Assembly (NCBI GenBank): GCA_963681505.1
Contig: OY811978.1
Span: 1,424,549 to 1,488,548, forward strand
Length of the DNA stretch: 64,000 nucleotides
DNA from: Eunapius fragilis
Taxonomy: Eukaryota > Porifera > Demospongiae > Spongillida > Spongillidae
Reading direction: 5' to 3'
The notes beneath the pieces are model-generated. The model saw only the letters and a program-made list of their open reading frames with translations. It was not told where the DNA came from and did not search any database. Within the stretch, counting starts at the first letter, position 1; each line of letters opens with the position of its first letter. Shown one piece after another: positions 11,859 through 25,079 of the stretch. Both the position numbers and the translations under genes were made by a program.

Positions 11859-12330
11859 CTACACCATTTTTCTGTGGTAAAATAGATTTTGGGATCTTGC
11901 ATTTGCTTCGTGCCAGTGTTGCAACGTCTGATACCCCTTGGGGTTCAAACCTGTCTTATGTTTCGGCAGGAAAACTCAATTCAGTTCAAATGTAGAAGGA
12001 TCCTGTACCTATTTTTACTTGTTCATTAGGGAGATACAGTTGTGCAAAGTAATTGCACATTTCCCGGTCATTTTGCACCATTAACCCAATGCAACTACTT
12101 CCAATACCACTCCCATTCTCCACCCATAAAGGAGATCCATAAAACTAATGAGTCTTCTCACTTCTTGCAAATGTCAGTCTAGTTCTTTTTCAAAATCTAT
12201 AGAAGCATGAGATTGAGCAATCTAAATGGGATTCAGCACCATCGCATTACTCAACGCACGTACTAGCAGTTCGCGTGCACACAACATGACTTGTGTGCCT
12301 GTCAGTTCGGTGAAACTCTTTGGGTACAAC
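11859..12330 (-). repeat. Repeat family X, part right of the Tc1-type insertion
   Basis: Inverted relative to 1929-2400; shares AATGGGATTCAGCACCATCG and ACTCAACGCACGTACTAGCA (reverse complement in the other copy). The insertion at 5145-11856 separates it from its continuation at 4850-5142. Confidence 0.75.
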
Positions 12331-12504
12331 TCCTTTATTGATGCACAATGCTATAACAGTACTACAAAACCGGTGTATCAACAGAAGTGGCGACGTGGTT
12401 GAGTTAAAGGCACAGCTGGGCTTAAAAGCAACCCTTCTTTTGCGTTCTGCATGTCACCTACCAAATTTCAGCATTTTTCATTTCATTTCATTCACCCTAT
12501 AGAC

Positions 12505-12730
12505 CACTCCCTCCCATGGTGATGGCTGTACCACTCACCCTATGGTCCCCTCCCTCCCCCATGGTGATGGCTGTACCACTCACCCTATGGTCCCCTCCCT
12601 CCCCCATGGTGATGGCTGTACCACTCACCCTATGAACCCCTCCCTCATGGTGATGGCTGTACCACTCACCGTATGGACTTCCCCCCCCCCCCTCTCCTGT
12701 GGTGATGGGTGTACCACTCACAGGGTTTCA
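12505..12730. repeat. Tandem repeat, about 48-bp unit
   Basis: About five copies of a unit containing CATGGTGATGGCTGTACCAC and TCACCCTATGGTCCCCTCCC. Open frames on both strands follow from the repeat. No gene is supported. Confidence 0.8.
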
Positions 12731-12849
12731 TCGAGGGGAGGGCAAGGGAGGGCAAATGCCCCCCTTGCATTTGCCCTCCCTTGCCATTATATTGCCCCCC
12801 CTTGGTATATATAGGGAAGTGATCTTTAATAAATGCATCATAACTAAGG

Positions 12850-12960
12850 TAGTAAGGCCCCAAAATCTTATTTACCATAGAGAAATGGTGTAGTATGAGA
12901 TGTTGAAAATAGTAATTCAATAGCGTTAACCGTTGGGAAGTTATTGCAATTCAAATGTGG
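12850..12960 (+). repeat. Repeat family X fragment
   Basis: Carries the landmark TTACCATAGAGAAATGGTGT, then a GTTGAAAATAGTAATTCAAT segment, matching the copy near 4650. Confidence 0.65.
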
Positions 12961-13252
12961 TGCATTTTTAAACAAAATTTTATTATATGCGCTGGCTGCC
13001 TCCATCCCAATTTCTCATTTACTGTCTACTACATAGATTTTTTTAGGTTCAGGGCACCTGAGTCTAATGTAATATACATTTGATAGCCAGTTGCCCAAAC
13101 CTTTCACGAAAAGTATGTATACTTCTGTGCATATTGATTTGTTCAGATCCTTAGTTCTTCATGGAGGTACAGCCCTACCATCTCTTTTAGCAAACTGCAT
13201 CACATTACAATGTTTTGAAGGGATATTGAAAGAAAATGTGCATGCATGCACT

Positions 13253-13334
13253 TACTTATATCTCCACATAAAGTACTAGGCAAAGCCTACAATATTGTAG
13301 GCTTTGCCTAGTACTTTATGTGGAGATATAAGTA
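13253..13334. repeat. Perfect 82-bp palindrome
   Basis: Two 41-base arms meet without a spacer between 13293 and 13294 (centre AAT|ATT; arm ends GGCAAAGCCTACAAT). The match is perfect along the arms. Such a structure would extrude as a cruciform, and in a genome of this type it most resembles a short fold-back transposon. Confidence 0.95.
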
Positions 13335-14499
13335 CTTACATTTGCAAGCACTGGCATTTGGAGAAGAGATGAGCTCCCACTGCCATTGGAACATTTCTGT
13401 GGCAGTTAACAAAATGTATATCGTAATTGATTTGAGCCGTTGTATACTCACATATGTCAACATTGAGTCGTTTTATTTTTACACAGATGATGAAGAAATG
13501 GACGAGGCAAAAGGGGGAGAAGGAAGGAGGAGGGAGAGTTGAACTATGCATTGGTGTTTGAATTAGAGATGTTCCCCCCTATTCGTATATTGTTAGAAGT
13601 TTCCCTCTTGTGATTATTTAGCCAACGTTGATTGGCATGTATTTAATAATGCGCCTACACATAAAATGAATAGATTGAATCACAAAAATATAAAAGAAAC
13701 AAGCTATGATACACATAAATGGATTAAGCAAGCCCAGCTCCATCATTAACGTCCATCACTCCAGATTCTAGAGCCACAAAGGCAGAGATTAGCTGTCCTA
13801 AGAATGGGAAAGACCATTTTACCCAACCTATAGTCCTAATCTGGGTGTGTGGGTTGTGCAATTAAAAAGTTATTGCCATTCGGTCTTAGCGAAGGTAACT
13901 CCTATTGACATCCTATCAATTTGTTATGTATAGGTCTGTTTTGTTTTTCCTCACTCTCGTTGCGTTAAAGCATGTAGTGATAACATTACGGACACAGAAT
14001 AAGCAATACAAAGAAATTGTGGATCTTGGTAATCGCAATGCTTTATGTGAACAATAACGTATTTTGGAAAGGTTTCACTTTGTTGACCTGGAGCCATAAA
14101 CTAAAAACTAAAATGCATTGCATTGTACAATTAAGGAAGTGGATGGGGAGGGGGGGGGGGGTTAAAGGAAGGATGAGGGGAGGGAATAGAGGAGAGTAGG
14201 AAAAGGGTAAGCAGGAGAAAAGAGAGATTGTGGCCAACTGAGAGAGGGTTGTGGAGAGCAGGAAGTGGAAAGATAAAGATACTGTTCTACATACTGCACA
14301 CCTGATGTATTTGACCATGGATATATAATTTAATATCCATAATTTGACTAATAAAACATTTTACAACCCTCAGCATCCAAACACTTGTCCACTAGATGGC
14401 TTAATTCACTAGGCATGGATAAATTGCCATGCATGTTAGTGGATTTGGCATATGTTCAAAATTAATATAATGCATATAGAAGCAGCTAGTGGAAGTATA

Positions 14500-15430
14500 G
14501 ATGTAAGCTGTAGATGGATGTAGGCCTACCTGCACAGGAGTTGTTACATTACCACTGACATTTGAGGCCCCTACAAGTTGCCTTTTAGTAATGTTGCGTA
14601 TGTTTTATTTATTAGTTAAGCCCCTCTGACCAACCCGCAGATGTAGTTCATGATCAAAGACTACCCACAGGCAGTTGGGTACCAGGATGTTGGCTGGGTG
14701 GGAGTGGCTATGGCTTTGGGTGATATTTCAACCTTAACATTGAGGTAGGGGCCATGACATGCCTTAGCTAGGAGCTTGTTATGGTGTTTTACAACACACC
14801 ATAATGACAGCCAGTGCAAGGGAAGGAGACCAAAAGCAGACAAGTTCTGTACGTCTGCAAGGAAGAGAGAGAGAGTTAGCTGATATCAGATCCTCGAGCT
14901 CCATGCTGTTCACCTCATATGATGGGCATGTGAATTGAGTGCCAAGTAACATGACGTTGGAAGGATCCAGAGAACCTCTGGATCCTTCCAACACCACCTA
15001 ACTAAGAGCAGAGAGCCTGGTCACCAATAGGGATTCCCAATGCTGTACCCTTTCATTGCATTGGAAATGAGTTGACATCACAGTGACTGCAGTTGTCGCA
15101 TTTAAGGATATTGATGACAAGGTCCAATTTCTAGAAAGATAGTGAGAGCTGTAAGAACAGCTCACTGAGCACAGGGTAAAATGCTCTTCCAAAAGCTGCT
15201 CACCTGCATGGGCCAGTTGGTGCCATAGCCATTGACCTTGTTTGGAACAAGCTGGGCTTCAGCAAGGTGATCCTCTGCTATTCTACCTGGTTTTAAACAT
15301 CTATGTTTTAATAATCACCTCCAGTGGAGCTTGTGCAGACTTGACCAACTGCTATCAGTTCATCTATGGAGCTGCTCAAGCAACATAACTTCCATTTCCG
15401 CTCCATAGGGGTGCACAAACCTTCTTTTAA
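14500..15430 (-). repeat. LINE-associated repeat copy, diverged
   Basis: The GGAGTTGTTACAT and CTACAAGTTGCCTTT segments near 14535-14580 match those at about 36425-36475, 45090-45135 and 47270-47315, where the sequence is part of a reverse-transcriptase-bearing repeat on the minus strand. Here the reading frames are short and no reverse transcriptase motif was recognised, so this is an older or more diverged relative. A 17-base-arm hairpin sits at 14956-14992 (stem GTTGGAAGGATCCAGAG, loop AAC). Confidence 0.45.
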
Positions 15431-15824
15431 TCATCAGTATAGCTATGGCTGCCTGCCACACCTACTGGCAATCCCACTTTCAGTACACATAAGATGATGG
15501 GTTAGGAAGACAATATGTTTATTGCAGTACCCTCTCCCAAATGTTGGGGTGTCATCTGGTAGGGGCCGTGGTTGGGGGCCCATTATCACTATGAAGCACT
15601 GCAAAATATATATAATTACATTCAAACTTATAATAAGTAATGTTAGGGGAGCCCGTTTTAAGCCAGAGGCCCCCAAGTCCCAGATAGTTCTTGCGATAAG
15701 ACAACACTGTACATATGCAGCATTACTTTTTAAAATGCATAAAAGAAATTGCTAAACAATCTGACTTCTAGGTAAAATTAGTATAGATGCACAATATGCA
15801 AATAAATTATTCAAGCAAACACCG

Positions 15825-18168
15825 TTATCTAGCTGTTCCATATGCAGCATTGCTCTCTAGCTCAATTGTATTAGTTGGCTTCTGATTAATGCCCACCACC
15901 TCATATGTGGTAGCAGTAGGGATAGAAGGAGGGGCTTCAGTAGTCATAGAGGATACTTTTGGGATGTAGCAAACACATATTATGATGGTGGCCACCAAAG
16001 CCCCCAGAGAAGAGGAGATGAGAAATGTGACTGCAAATGTTATCCCAACAGCAGTAGGAGTGTTAATAGAGGAAGCAATACCTGAAACTGAATACAAAAT
16101 AAGAACGTATTATTAAGCACTATAGAAAATCAGGGTGGGGAGGAATTACTGCCAATGATATGATATTCCCATTCAAATTGATGCTGAGATTGATACAAGA
16201 CTGGTTTGAATATCACAAAGTATTCTAAGTCACTGATCTATCCAGACGGCTTGAAGCCATACCTATATGTATTACATCATTTAGAAGGCAAGACATTCAC
16301 TCCACTCAGCAACAATGGACCTGAAACTACCACAGACTGCACAGACCTCACTGTTCCATACTTACCTCTCTTCCACTATCCAATATATTGTTAATCACAA
16401 TAAATATCCTATTTAGAGCCATACATCCTAACATACATTCAAGTACCCTGGTACATGTGGACATCATCAATATGGATCACTTACTCCTTTGATTGATGTA
16501 TGTAAATGTAGTGGAATTGGTTGGTGTAGTGGTAATAGAAGCCGTATATGTGGTAAGTGGTGGTGGGCTTGGTGTGGGCCCTACAGATAAAATGATAACC
16601 ATTTGGCAATGGTTTAAAGGTCTCACCCAAGAGCTTTGCATATTTTTATAGTTTTAAAATTCAATGATTAGAATGATGTAAAAATTGTATCTTGCTTACA
16701 ACAAATTATGCCACAGGATATAGTAGCACATATATTAAATGACGACAATAGTTATCTAGACATGCAATAGTAGCTGCTAACTAATGGATGTGTACATGCA
16801 TGATCTTATTAATAGAACGGTTTCGTAATGTAAAAATATAAGGTAGGTTTCAGTATTGTGCCCTTTGATTTTACCACGCAATGCTTACAGTCAGGAATTG
16901 AAGCCAATGTTATGGCTACAGTGCTAAAAAACATTATTGTATATTATAATACCATGTATGGTACATTGATCTGTGGGCCGTACATGAGATGTAACGTTGT
17001 ATACTGGTACTGCTATTCCCAGCACAGTTGATGGCCACTGCTGAGATGTTGTAAGATGAGTCATTCCTCAGTCCAGTGAAGGTGACCATTGCAGACCCAT
17101 TGGTCACGACCACAGGAGGACTGGTGGTGTAGCTACTGTTACTGATGGTGACATTGTAGCTTGTGGTAAGACCACCACTGGGGGAGGGGGTCACCACCAC
17201 TAGCACCATGTCTGGACCAATGGTTTGTGCCGTAACATTTGGAGATCCAGGAGGAGCTGAAAATATTGCATAAACATAAGATAACATTTTGATGTGATGG
17301 TGTTATGACCACAAGTAGTTTCATGTCATGAAACTACTTCATGTCACTTAGTTTCATGTCATGTAATGAACATGTATATAGAATATGGCCTAATAGAAGA
17401 AAAAAAACAACAGATCTGTATGTGCTTTTCTAATGGCAAGCCAGTGAGCTACAGTTCACCGCAATGTTAGATACATGTGAACATTGTTATAAAATAGACC
17501 CATAGACCTTAAGAAGTACCTAAATTGCTACTAATGTACAGATTTTTAGAAGCAAATTGAGTAGTGTAGCATAGCAAGCAAAGCTACCTGGTTCGTGCAA
17601 TCAATTTTCATAAAGGGCACATCTCACTGGCTGAAGAGAGAAAACACAGCTAGGGTAGGCAAGTTATCGGACATATAGATAGGAAGGATGAGTAAAAGGA
17701 GGGAGAAGAAGGGGAGGGGTTGATGAAGGATGAGGAGATGAGGCGCAAGATGGAGGGATGAGGAGGAGGGAGGATGCATTGCTGATCTCAACCCACCTGT
17801 GATCTTCACAGTATCACTTCCCACTACAGTTCCAGTGCTACCATCTGTACACATAACAGTGGTCCCATTCAGAGCCTGAACAGCAGGAATGGTGAGGACA
17901 GATGTGTAGCATGAAGAGGTAACATTTGTTGTCACAGCAGAGAGACTGCCACATGATCCACCAGCAGTTGGAATGACTACTCCACCTGACTTCTGGAGGA
18001 GTGTTATTTGGTTAGCTGGTTGGCTTACAGTGGCAGGACACTGAAAAGCTGATCCGCTCCAAACTGTGGCAATACTATAAGTACTTGAGCTGAAAACTGT
18101 ACAGGTGTAGATGATGGTGCTTCCAGGACATGTGTAGTTGTTCACCGATGTAAAGTATGGACAGGTAA
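15825..18168 (-). CDS. Receptor gene A: Ig-like, FN3, stalk, TM and ITSM-like tail
   Basis: Proposed minus-strand exons: Ig-like 18168-17797, FN3 17256-16984, Thr/Pro stalk 16580-16485 and TM/tail 16087-15825 (stop TAA). All junctions are GT-AG and phase 1, so domains are exchangeable. The Ig-like exon is cysteine-rich (begins VTCPYFTSVNNYTCPGS). FN3 has the fold's typical SYNVTISNSSYTT and GLRNDSSYNISAVAINCAG phrases with several N-glycosylation sites. The last exon encodes a hydrophobic span (ITFAVTFLISSSLGAL and on) and a tail of about 40 residues with TTYEVV, matching the immunoreceptor switch consensus TxYxxV, and a terminal NAAYGTAR. No signal peptide exon was found; it probably lies right of 18168. 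Ligand and function are unknown. Confidence 0.75.
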
Positions 18169-18254
18169 CTATAGCCGAGTGAAATGTACAATACAAGTAA
18201 TAATACAGTACTTCTAAAATCTTATGAGCAGAGGTGGATCCAGGGTCCATTAGT

Positions 18255-18313
18255 GTGTGGGCCACCCACTCAGATAATTGACAGTCAATTATCTGAGTGG
18301 GTGGCCCCCACAC
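18255..18313. repeat. Hairpin, 28-base arms
   Basis: GTGTGGGCCACCCACTCAGA and following bases pair with the mirror segment at 18284-18313, one base of loop. It lies directly upstream of the first recognised exon of receptor gene A. A short fold-back element is the likeliest explanation. Confidence 0.9.
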
Positions 18314-19189
18314 AAATGAACTTCACATTTTTAGTGCCATCTGTTAATTTACTTGCATGCATCATCAAATCTCATACACAGGGGAGGGGCTAGCCAAGTC
18401 CCAAGCTGGAGTGCAGCCATTTTCAACAATCAGCATGCCATTGCTACTATGTAAGTTTACAACTGTCACTGTGCCACACCTACAGGTTCAGTTTACTGGC
18501 TTCACAAGAATAGGATGTTGTTCTCTTACGGAATACAATGAATAGTACCAAAAGTTTACCCAACTGCCCTCTAATTGTCTTATTTCCTCCATGTCTGAGC
18601 TTTGACTTTTCTCTATGAGTGAGCGGCTACTCTACTGTAGACAACTTTTGGGCTAATTATATATTGTAACCACTTATTATAACACTAATTATTCATATTT
18701 GGCGTCTCGCACACAGCCCTATGCGGCCATACAATTTGTGGACAAAAGGCATACCTCTTGAAATATTGAAAAAGTGGCGTAATGCCCTAGCAACCACCCT
18801 TGACAACCGACAACCTTAGAAACCTTGCACTACATGTTAACATGTTTGAACTTGTCACCATTTTAAAGCCATACAATGAATGAAGTATCTTTTTTCTATT
18901 TGTAGCCAAAGTCACATGGCCTAGTTTTCTCTCCACCGCTTTCTACGAGCGGCCATTTTTCGACGAACGCATCGACTTCAACGTACTTTTTGGACCACGT
19001 AGACAAATTCTGCGCCCCAGTTAGAAGCGAATAACAAAAGGAGACAGAAGGAACTTACAACATATAGTATGGAACTGTAGCCATACTTTTTCTTCGCAAT
19101 GGTATACGCATGTGAAGTGTACCGTGGTTTGAGCCGTGTAAACTAGCCCAGTACATATATGTGTTGACATGAAAATCAGCTGGACCACC

Positions 19190-20400
19190 CTGCCCTTATG
19201 TGCTCACTGTCAGCTGGACACCCAGCCTACCTACCCACTGTAAGTAGCTGCACCCCCTGCCCCATGTACATGTATTGGACCCCCTGCCTTCATGTACCCA
19301 CTGCAAGCAGTTGGACCCCCTGACTGCCCCCTGCCCCATGTACCCACTGTTACACTCTGTTCCCATGTACCCACACTATAATCCCCTGTCCCCATGTGCC
19401 CACTATAAGCAGCTGGACCTCCTGCCCCATGTAAATACCCACTGTTAGCAGCTGGACCTCCTCCCCCACATGTCTACTGTAAGCAGCTGACCCCCAGCCT
19501 TCATGTAAGCAGCTGGACTCCCTGCCCCCCATACACCCACCGCTACCCCATACACCCACTGCTACCCCCTGCTCTCATGTACCCACTGTGAGCAGCTGGA
19601 TCCCCTGCCCACATGTACCCTCTATAAGCAGCTGGACCCCCTCCCCCATGTACCCACTGTAAGCAGCTGGCCCCTGCCCCATGTACATTTATGCAGCTGG
19701 ACCCCCTGCCGTCATGTACCCACTGTAAGCAACTGGAACCCCTACACCATGAGTCCACTGTAAGCAGCTGGACCCCCTCCCCCATGTACCCACTGTAAGC
19801 AGCTAGACCCCTTGCCCCCATGTACCCACTGTTAGCAGCTGGACCCCCTGCCCCCCATGTACCCACTGTAAGCAGCTGGACCCCTTGCCCCCATGTACCC
19901 ACTGTAAGCAGCTGGACTCCCTGCCCCCATGTACCCACTGTGAGCAGCTAGACCCCTGCCCCCATGTACCCACTGTAAGCAGCTGGACCCCTTGCCCCCA
20001 TGTACCCACTGTAAGCAGCTGGACCCCCTGCCCCCATGTACCCACTGTGAGCAGCTAGACCCCTGCCCCCATGTACCCACTGTAAGCAGCTAGACCCCCT
20101 GCCCCCATGTACCCACTGTAAGCAGCTGGATCCCTGCCCCCCATGTACCCACTGTAAGCAGCTGGATCCCTGCCCCCCATGTACCCACTGTAAGCAGCTG
20201 GACCCCCTGCCCCTATGTATCCACTGTGAGCAGCTAGACCCCTGCCCCTGTGTACTCACTGTACTCTCTGCCCCTATGTACTCACTAAGTAGCTGGACCC
20301 CCTGCACATGCTCCAAAGTACCTACTATGAGCAGCTGGACTCCCTGCCCCATGTTCCCACAGTAAGCAGCTGGACCCCCTGCCCTCATGTACGCATTATT
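19190..20400. repeat. 36-bp minisatellite with CAGCTG in each unit
   Basis: About 30 imperfect copies of a 36-base unit: CCCCATGTACCCACTGTAAG followed by CAGCTGGACCCCCTGC. Left copies are the more diverged. Each unit carries CAGCTG, the core of some E-boxes. Long open frames on the minus strand arise because 36 is a multiple of three; nothing else supports a protein. Confidence 0.9.
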
Positions 20401-21047
20401 AACCCCCTCTCATGAATTCTCTCCTTTTTCTAGCCACCAAATGTTTTCCCCAAGCTCTGCAAAGTTTCTGGAGCTGGTATATGTGGTGTTCCATCTAGGC
20501 TATGTGACCGAATAAAGCTACTAATACCGCATTATTCATAGAAAAGCAAAACCCTTTATTGTGTGTTGAAAAAAAAGTATGGCTGGACCTAAATGGTGTT
20601 TCTGTATACCTAAATGTGTATAGTTGACAATGCGGCATGCTGACGTTCCTGAGAATTTGTCTGTGCTTGGTATTATCAGCGTGAAGTACCCCCTCTCCCT
20701 TACGATATCCATATATAAATTGGCTGCGCGTTATTAAGCATTGCGATATGAAGAGTGCGCATATGGTATAGTCTCTACTACGACGATACACCAGTTATAT
20801 GGGAGGGATCAACAGGTATTTGATGGTAAAATGAACAAGATACAGCTCTATCAAAAAACGCCATTTTAATGAGGCCATGGCGCATTTAGCCGCAATGAGT
20901 TTTTTTGGTTTACGGTATTGTCTAATTATGGACCCTTTTGTCCAGCCGCAAAGGGCTGTGCGCAACGAAAGTAGATAGTTTATACAATAATCGTGAATCA
21001 TAAATTCATTATCGCAAAAACTGGGGGCTATTGCCCACCCCCACCCC

Positions 21048-21055
<8 letters not shown>

Positions 21056-21101
<46 letters not shown>

Positions 21102-21124
21102 GCACACACACATACACACACATA
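21056..21124. repeat. (CA)n microsatellite
   Basis: CA repeat of about 65 bases with a few CG and TA changes, preceded by an ACCCCC-rich patch. Confidence 0.95.
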
Positions 21125-21503
21125 CCACTGCTTTATACGTTGGTTCAGCCAGGAGTTAGCGGATTAATAGTATTTGTATTGATATATACTTACCACCGTT
21201 CACTTCGTAAAGATATGAAAGTAAAAGTGCAAGTAGGATACAGAACCGCATGCCGGCGATTAGCTTCGTCCCCAGGCCCTATTTTTATTTAGTGGGACAA
21301 AAAAAATAGCGATTGGCAAGGTCTTGGTGCGCATGCGCTAGCCATTCCAGAATCTGGAGAATCGTGCACTGTTGTAATTTGGTTTGTAATCCTTTCCGTA
21401 TATTAATTCGGTTCTCCGCGTAAGCTTTACCTCGTCCCAGACCGTCGTATATGCGTCGCCCGTGGATTTGCGTAGCGCTCCATTTCGAAATCAATGCTAA
21501 GAA

Positions 21504-24500
21504 ATGGAGACAAGGAAAGAGTCAAGATCTTGCAGGATTTGTGGCAGTGTTGTGCCTCCCACACATTGGGTAGCACGCTTTTCTACAAAATCTTTGAATT
21601 CAGGTCTAGCAGAAAGGCTCAGCAAGGTTGCTGATGTCCCAGTGGCTCCAGATGATGGTTTGACTAAGTTCATCTGCGGGATCTGCTATAGGAACCTTTT
21701 GTCAGCAGAGTCATTTATAAGAACAGCCAAGGCTAGTTATGAGAAGAATAAAGCCTCACCCTCTGGCTCTGGCACTGGTGATACCATGGGTTCACAAGCC
21801 CAGATCACACGAAAAAGAACCAAGGACACCAGTGGCCCTGAGGCATCTCCTCACACTAGCCAGTGTAGACCTGTGGCCAAGCGTCTGACTCCTTACGTAT
21901 CCTGATTGCCATAACTGTAAGGGAAATATAAAACATAATGTACCACACTTGATTTATTTATGTTTACACAGCACAGACTGATTATTGCACCGAGCCACTG
22001 AGTGATAGTATCAATGATCAGGTACCAGGTACTACAGATGGCCCAGGAGACCAAGAGCTACACCCCAAATGTATCTCAGGATTTCGCTGAAGGTAAGCTG
22101 TATACATAAATTCATCAACCAAATTTACATGCACCATAGTTACAGAAGCAAGCTTAATTGTGTTGTAACCATGTGATAACATAACTGAAGATGCTATGGC
22201 TGCTCCTACATCAGTTAAGGTAAATATTTTATAAACTATAATGTTCTTAATACTTATTGTGCACAATGTATACAGATTTCTGTGTACTCACCTCGAAATG
22301 GTGCTGATGTGATCACAGTTCACTGCGCGACAACATGTAGTATGCAGAGTTATGCGGACTCTGCATATGAAGAATATACAGATACATATCATTGAAGTGT
22401 CCATATGCAGACGTCTGCATATGGACACTTCAATGATATGCGTCTGCATATTCTTCATATGCATTGTCCGCGTGACACCGTATATTACATTCTGTCACGC
22501 AGTGGTTGTCAGTCCTCAATATGAAAAGATTGTCAAGGCATTGGCTGGTGGCAACATGAAGTCGATTTGCAGAGCTTTTTTTGCCAATCCTCATCTCAGA
22601 CAGGAGGCTGTGTCCAAAGTATCCCGAATGGTTAACGATGAGTGCTCCTTGTTGTGCAAAAAGAACTCACAGCCAGTATCACTGTTCCGCCATATGTCCC
22701 TCGAGCAGGCTGAGAAATTTACATGGACTCAAGCTATTCCAGAGATTAGCACCAAGGCGCCAACTCTTATCAGCATTATGAATAACTGTGTAGTAACGCA
22801 ACGCTCAGCCAGCAGGAACAAGCACAAGAAAGGGGATGCACAGTACCTAGGCTTGTGCACAGCAGTGGCCATTCTCTTGAAGCAGCGCAACAGAGTTATG
22901 TGTGGGGTGCAGTCGTATGTATCCAGTGCTCTCTTTTCAAATAACATTCACAAGAAGGTGTGTGTGCAAGTGTATGTGTTTGTGTGTGGCATGGAAAGGA
23001 AATATGTAAATAACAGCATACTTTTTTACAGACTTGGACACAGCTGAATCACATGAATGTTACTCTCTCCTACGATGCCATTCTCAAGCGAGTAAATGAA
23101 ATAAGCCAACAACATACTAAAGTGATGGATGAATGGCTAAGAGGAGGGGCTTTTGTGAAGCTTGTAGGTGACAATGTGGACAAGCAGTGCAATGTAAGAG
23201 ACATCAGGAGTGACCATCACAGGGAACTTAAGATACATGTTCAGCCTACTGGCAATAAAGGCCTACATCTCACCTCCGGCTCCTCTGCCTGAGTTCTCAC
23301 CACCTAGCCTCATGTCACATCATTTAGACTGCTTTCTGCTATCTCGAGAGGATATGAAGGTTATTCTGAGTGACAAGGAGGTGCTTGTTGCTAGAATACT
23401 GTGCGATTATGTGAAGGACCTGCGTCAGCTGAAGAAGTTTGTTGTCCCTCACATTCCACACACCTACAGTGACAAGATGGCAGTCAAGTCTGACGTCCTT
23501 GTGTTGGATGTGCTGCACAAGAATGAGACCAAGAGCAGTGACATGGTGCACGTAATGAGAGAGATAGCCTCATACTTAGGAGCATCGTACAGCCATGTAG
23601 CTCTTATAGGGGGCGACCATGTCACTTGTGAACGAGAACAGGGTGCGAAGTGTCATGTGATGTGCTTCAACACACGAGAGGGTCGACTTGAGCAGCTGGA
23701 GCCATGTGTAGAGGACTGGCACTGCGTCATGAACTTCATGATGGTAAGTACATGTAGTACATTACATACACATGATAATTCAGTGTGACTATTGGTATAT
23801 TACATGTACATGTAGCTTTGATTTTCTGCAGTTGATTTGGCAAAAGCTTGTGAAGATCAGTCCACGAGACCATGGATCACTCACCCAACTCTTTACAAGA
23901 CTTGGACGGTTGGCCAAAGCTAAAAAACCAAAGGATGACATGCACGCTTGCCAGGATGCATTACTCACTGTGTTCAAGGGACACATAGTGGCAGCTGCAT
24001 GTAGATCTCGAGCTAAACATAGGAGAACCTGAAGGGGACATAAATGATATAATCGTAAACATGTCTTTGTTGAATGACTTGACCATGAAGGTGGCTAGAA
24101 GGTTTACAGTGATTCCAGAGGCTTTTCTCAATGAGAGTGTACCAGACACTGGTGATCGAGTATACAGCTATGCACAGGTCCTCTGCCACTTTGCAGGTAT
24201 AGTCCATCTCTTCACCGACACTTGCAAGGAAGGAGATGGAGAACGTGTCATCAGGTGTTGGAAGTTGTGTACGCTCACTTCCATGCAGAGAGGAAGACGA
24301 AATATGCACTTGAGGCTCTAAGAATACAATTCCAACTTGTTACTCTCCAGCCATACCTTGTGCACCAGCTGACCTGGGGAAGGTTTGTGAATACCCATGG
24401 TGGCAAAGGGCGAAACATTCCTTGTGATCTCCACAATGAGCATGTAAACAAGCTGTACAAAGAAATAATAGGGAACATGGGAGCTAACTTTACCGAGTTT

Positions 24501-24858
24501 GCTAGTACTTGTGCTGCAAGAGTCCCTTGAGAGGCTTGCTCTTGGCTTTGAGAGACAGACAGGCATCCATCCAGAAGCCACTGCTCACAGCAGGAGGTCA
24601 GATGTGAAAGATGTACAGATTGTTGCTGAAGTTGTACTGCAGGCCAGAATATTGAAGGTGATTGATGAGAGATACCACTCAAAGTTCCCCAACTTCTCCC
24701 TAAATAGATTGGATAGAGATAAAATGATCATCTGGATACAGAAGAAAGCAAAGCAGCACAGCAAAATCAGTGATACCTCTGCAGGTAGTGATGATGATGA
24801 TGAGGATGAGGAAGATAGTGCAATAGTAGTGAATGAGATCAATGAGATGGACTACTAA
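21504..24858 (+). pseudogene. DUF6589-type transposon protein with N-terminal zinc-binding domain, degraded
   Basis: Exon 1 (21504-about 21896) encodes a zinc-finger-like domain with CRICG and FICGICYRNL cysteine pairs, about 55 residues apart, similar in layout to ZAD-type fingers. A second exon lies near 21972-22092. Later exons: about 22512-22957, 23032-23741 and 23832-24858. The core has phrases I associate with the DUF6589 family: VGDNVDKQ, VRDIRSDHH, LTWGRFVNTHGGKG and IPCDLHNEHVNKL. The C-terminus is acidic (GSDDDDEDEEDS). Four apparent frame changes (near 23235, 23998, 24250 and 24520) break the core, so this copy looks inactive unless they are sequence errors. The role is presumably the transposase, but I could not assign catalytic residues with confidence. 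An intron holds a fold-back element (22321-22504). Confidence 0.7.
22321..22504. mobile_element. Fold-back MITE, 184 bp, inside the DUF6589 gene
   Basis: The ends CACTGCGCGACA and TGTCACGCAGTG are inverted. The centre is a perfect palindrome (arms ATCATTGAAGTGTCCATATG then CAGAC|GTCTG). The whole element folds back on itself. A relative with the same central motif lies at 50493-50656. It ends a few bases before the exon starting near 22512. Confidence 0.85.
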
Positions 24859-25079
24859 TGGCCATATACATACCTACTATATATGCACAACATACACTGT
24901 ATGCACTCACGTGTTTCAAACCCCACGCTCATGTGGGAGTAACAGTTGTGTATGAGGTGAATTGTGTATGTGCAGTGTAAGAAGGGAGTGTGGGTTTGCA
25001 GTGCAACAATAAGAGTTTAGGATGTGAAGTGTAGGAGTGATTGTGTAAGAGAGGATATGGATCATCACTGAAGTTTGGA

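Noticed and set aside
14017-14318. Frames around 14.0-14.3 kb
   Set aside because: Purine-rich low complexity; no family resemblance and no splice context.
19350-20388. Glycine-rich repeated frames at 19-20 kb
   Set aside because: By-products of the 36-bp minisatellite, open in several overlapping frames at once.
21504-24858. DUF6589 gene as a host gene
   Set aside because: It lies inside matching terminal inverted repeats with a helicase partner and carries several frame changes, which fits a decayed transposon gene better.
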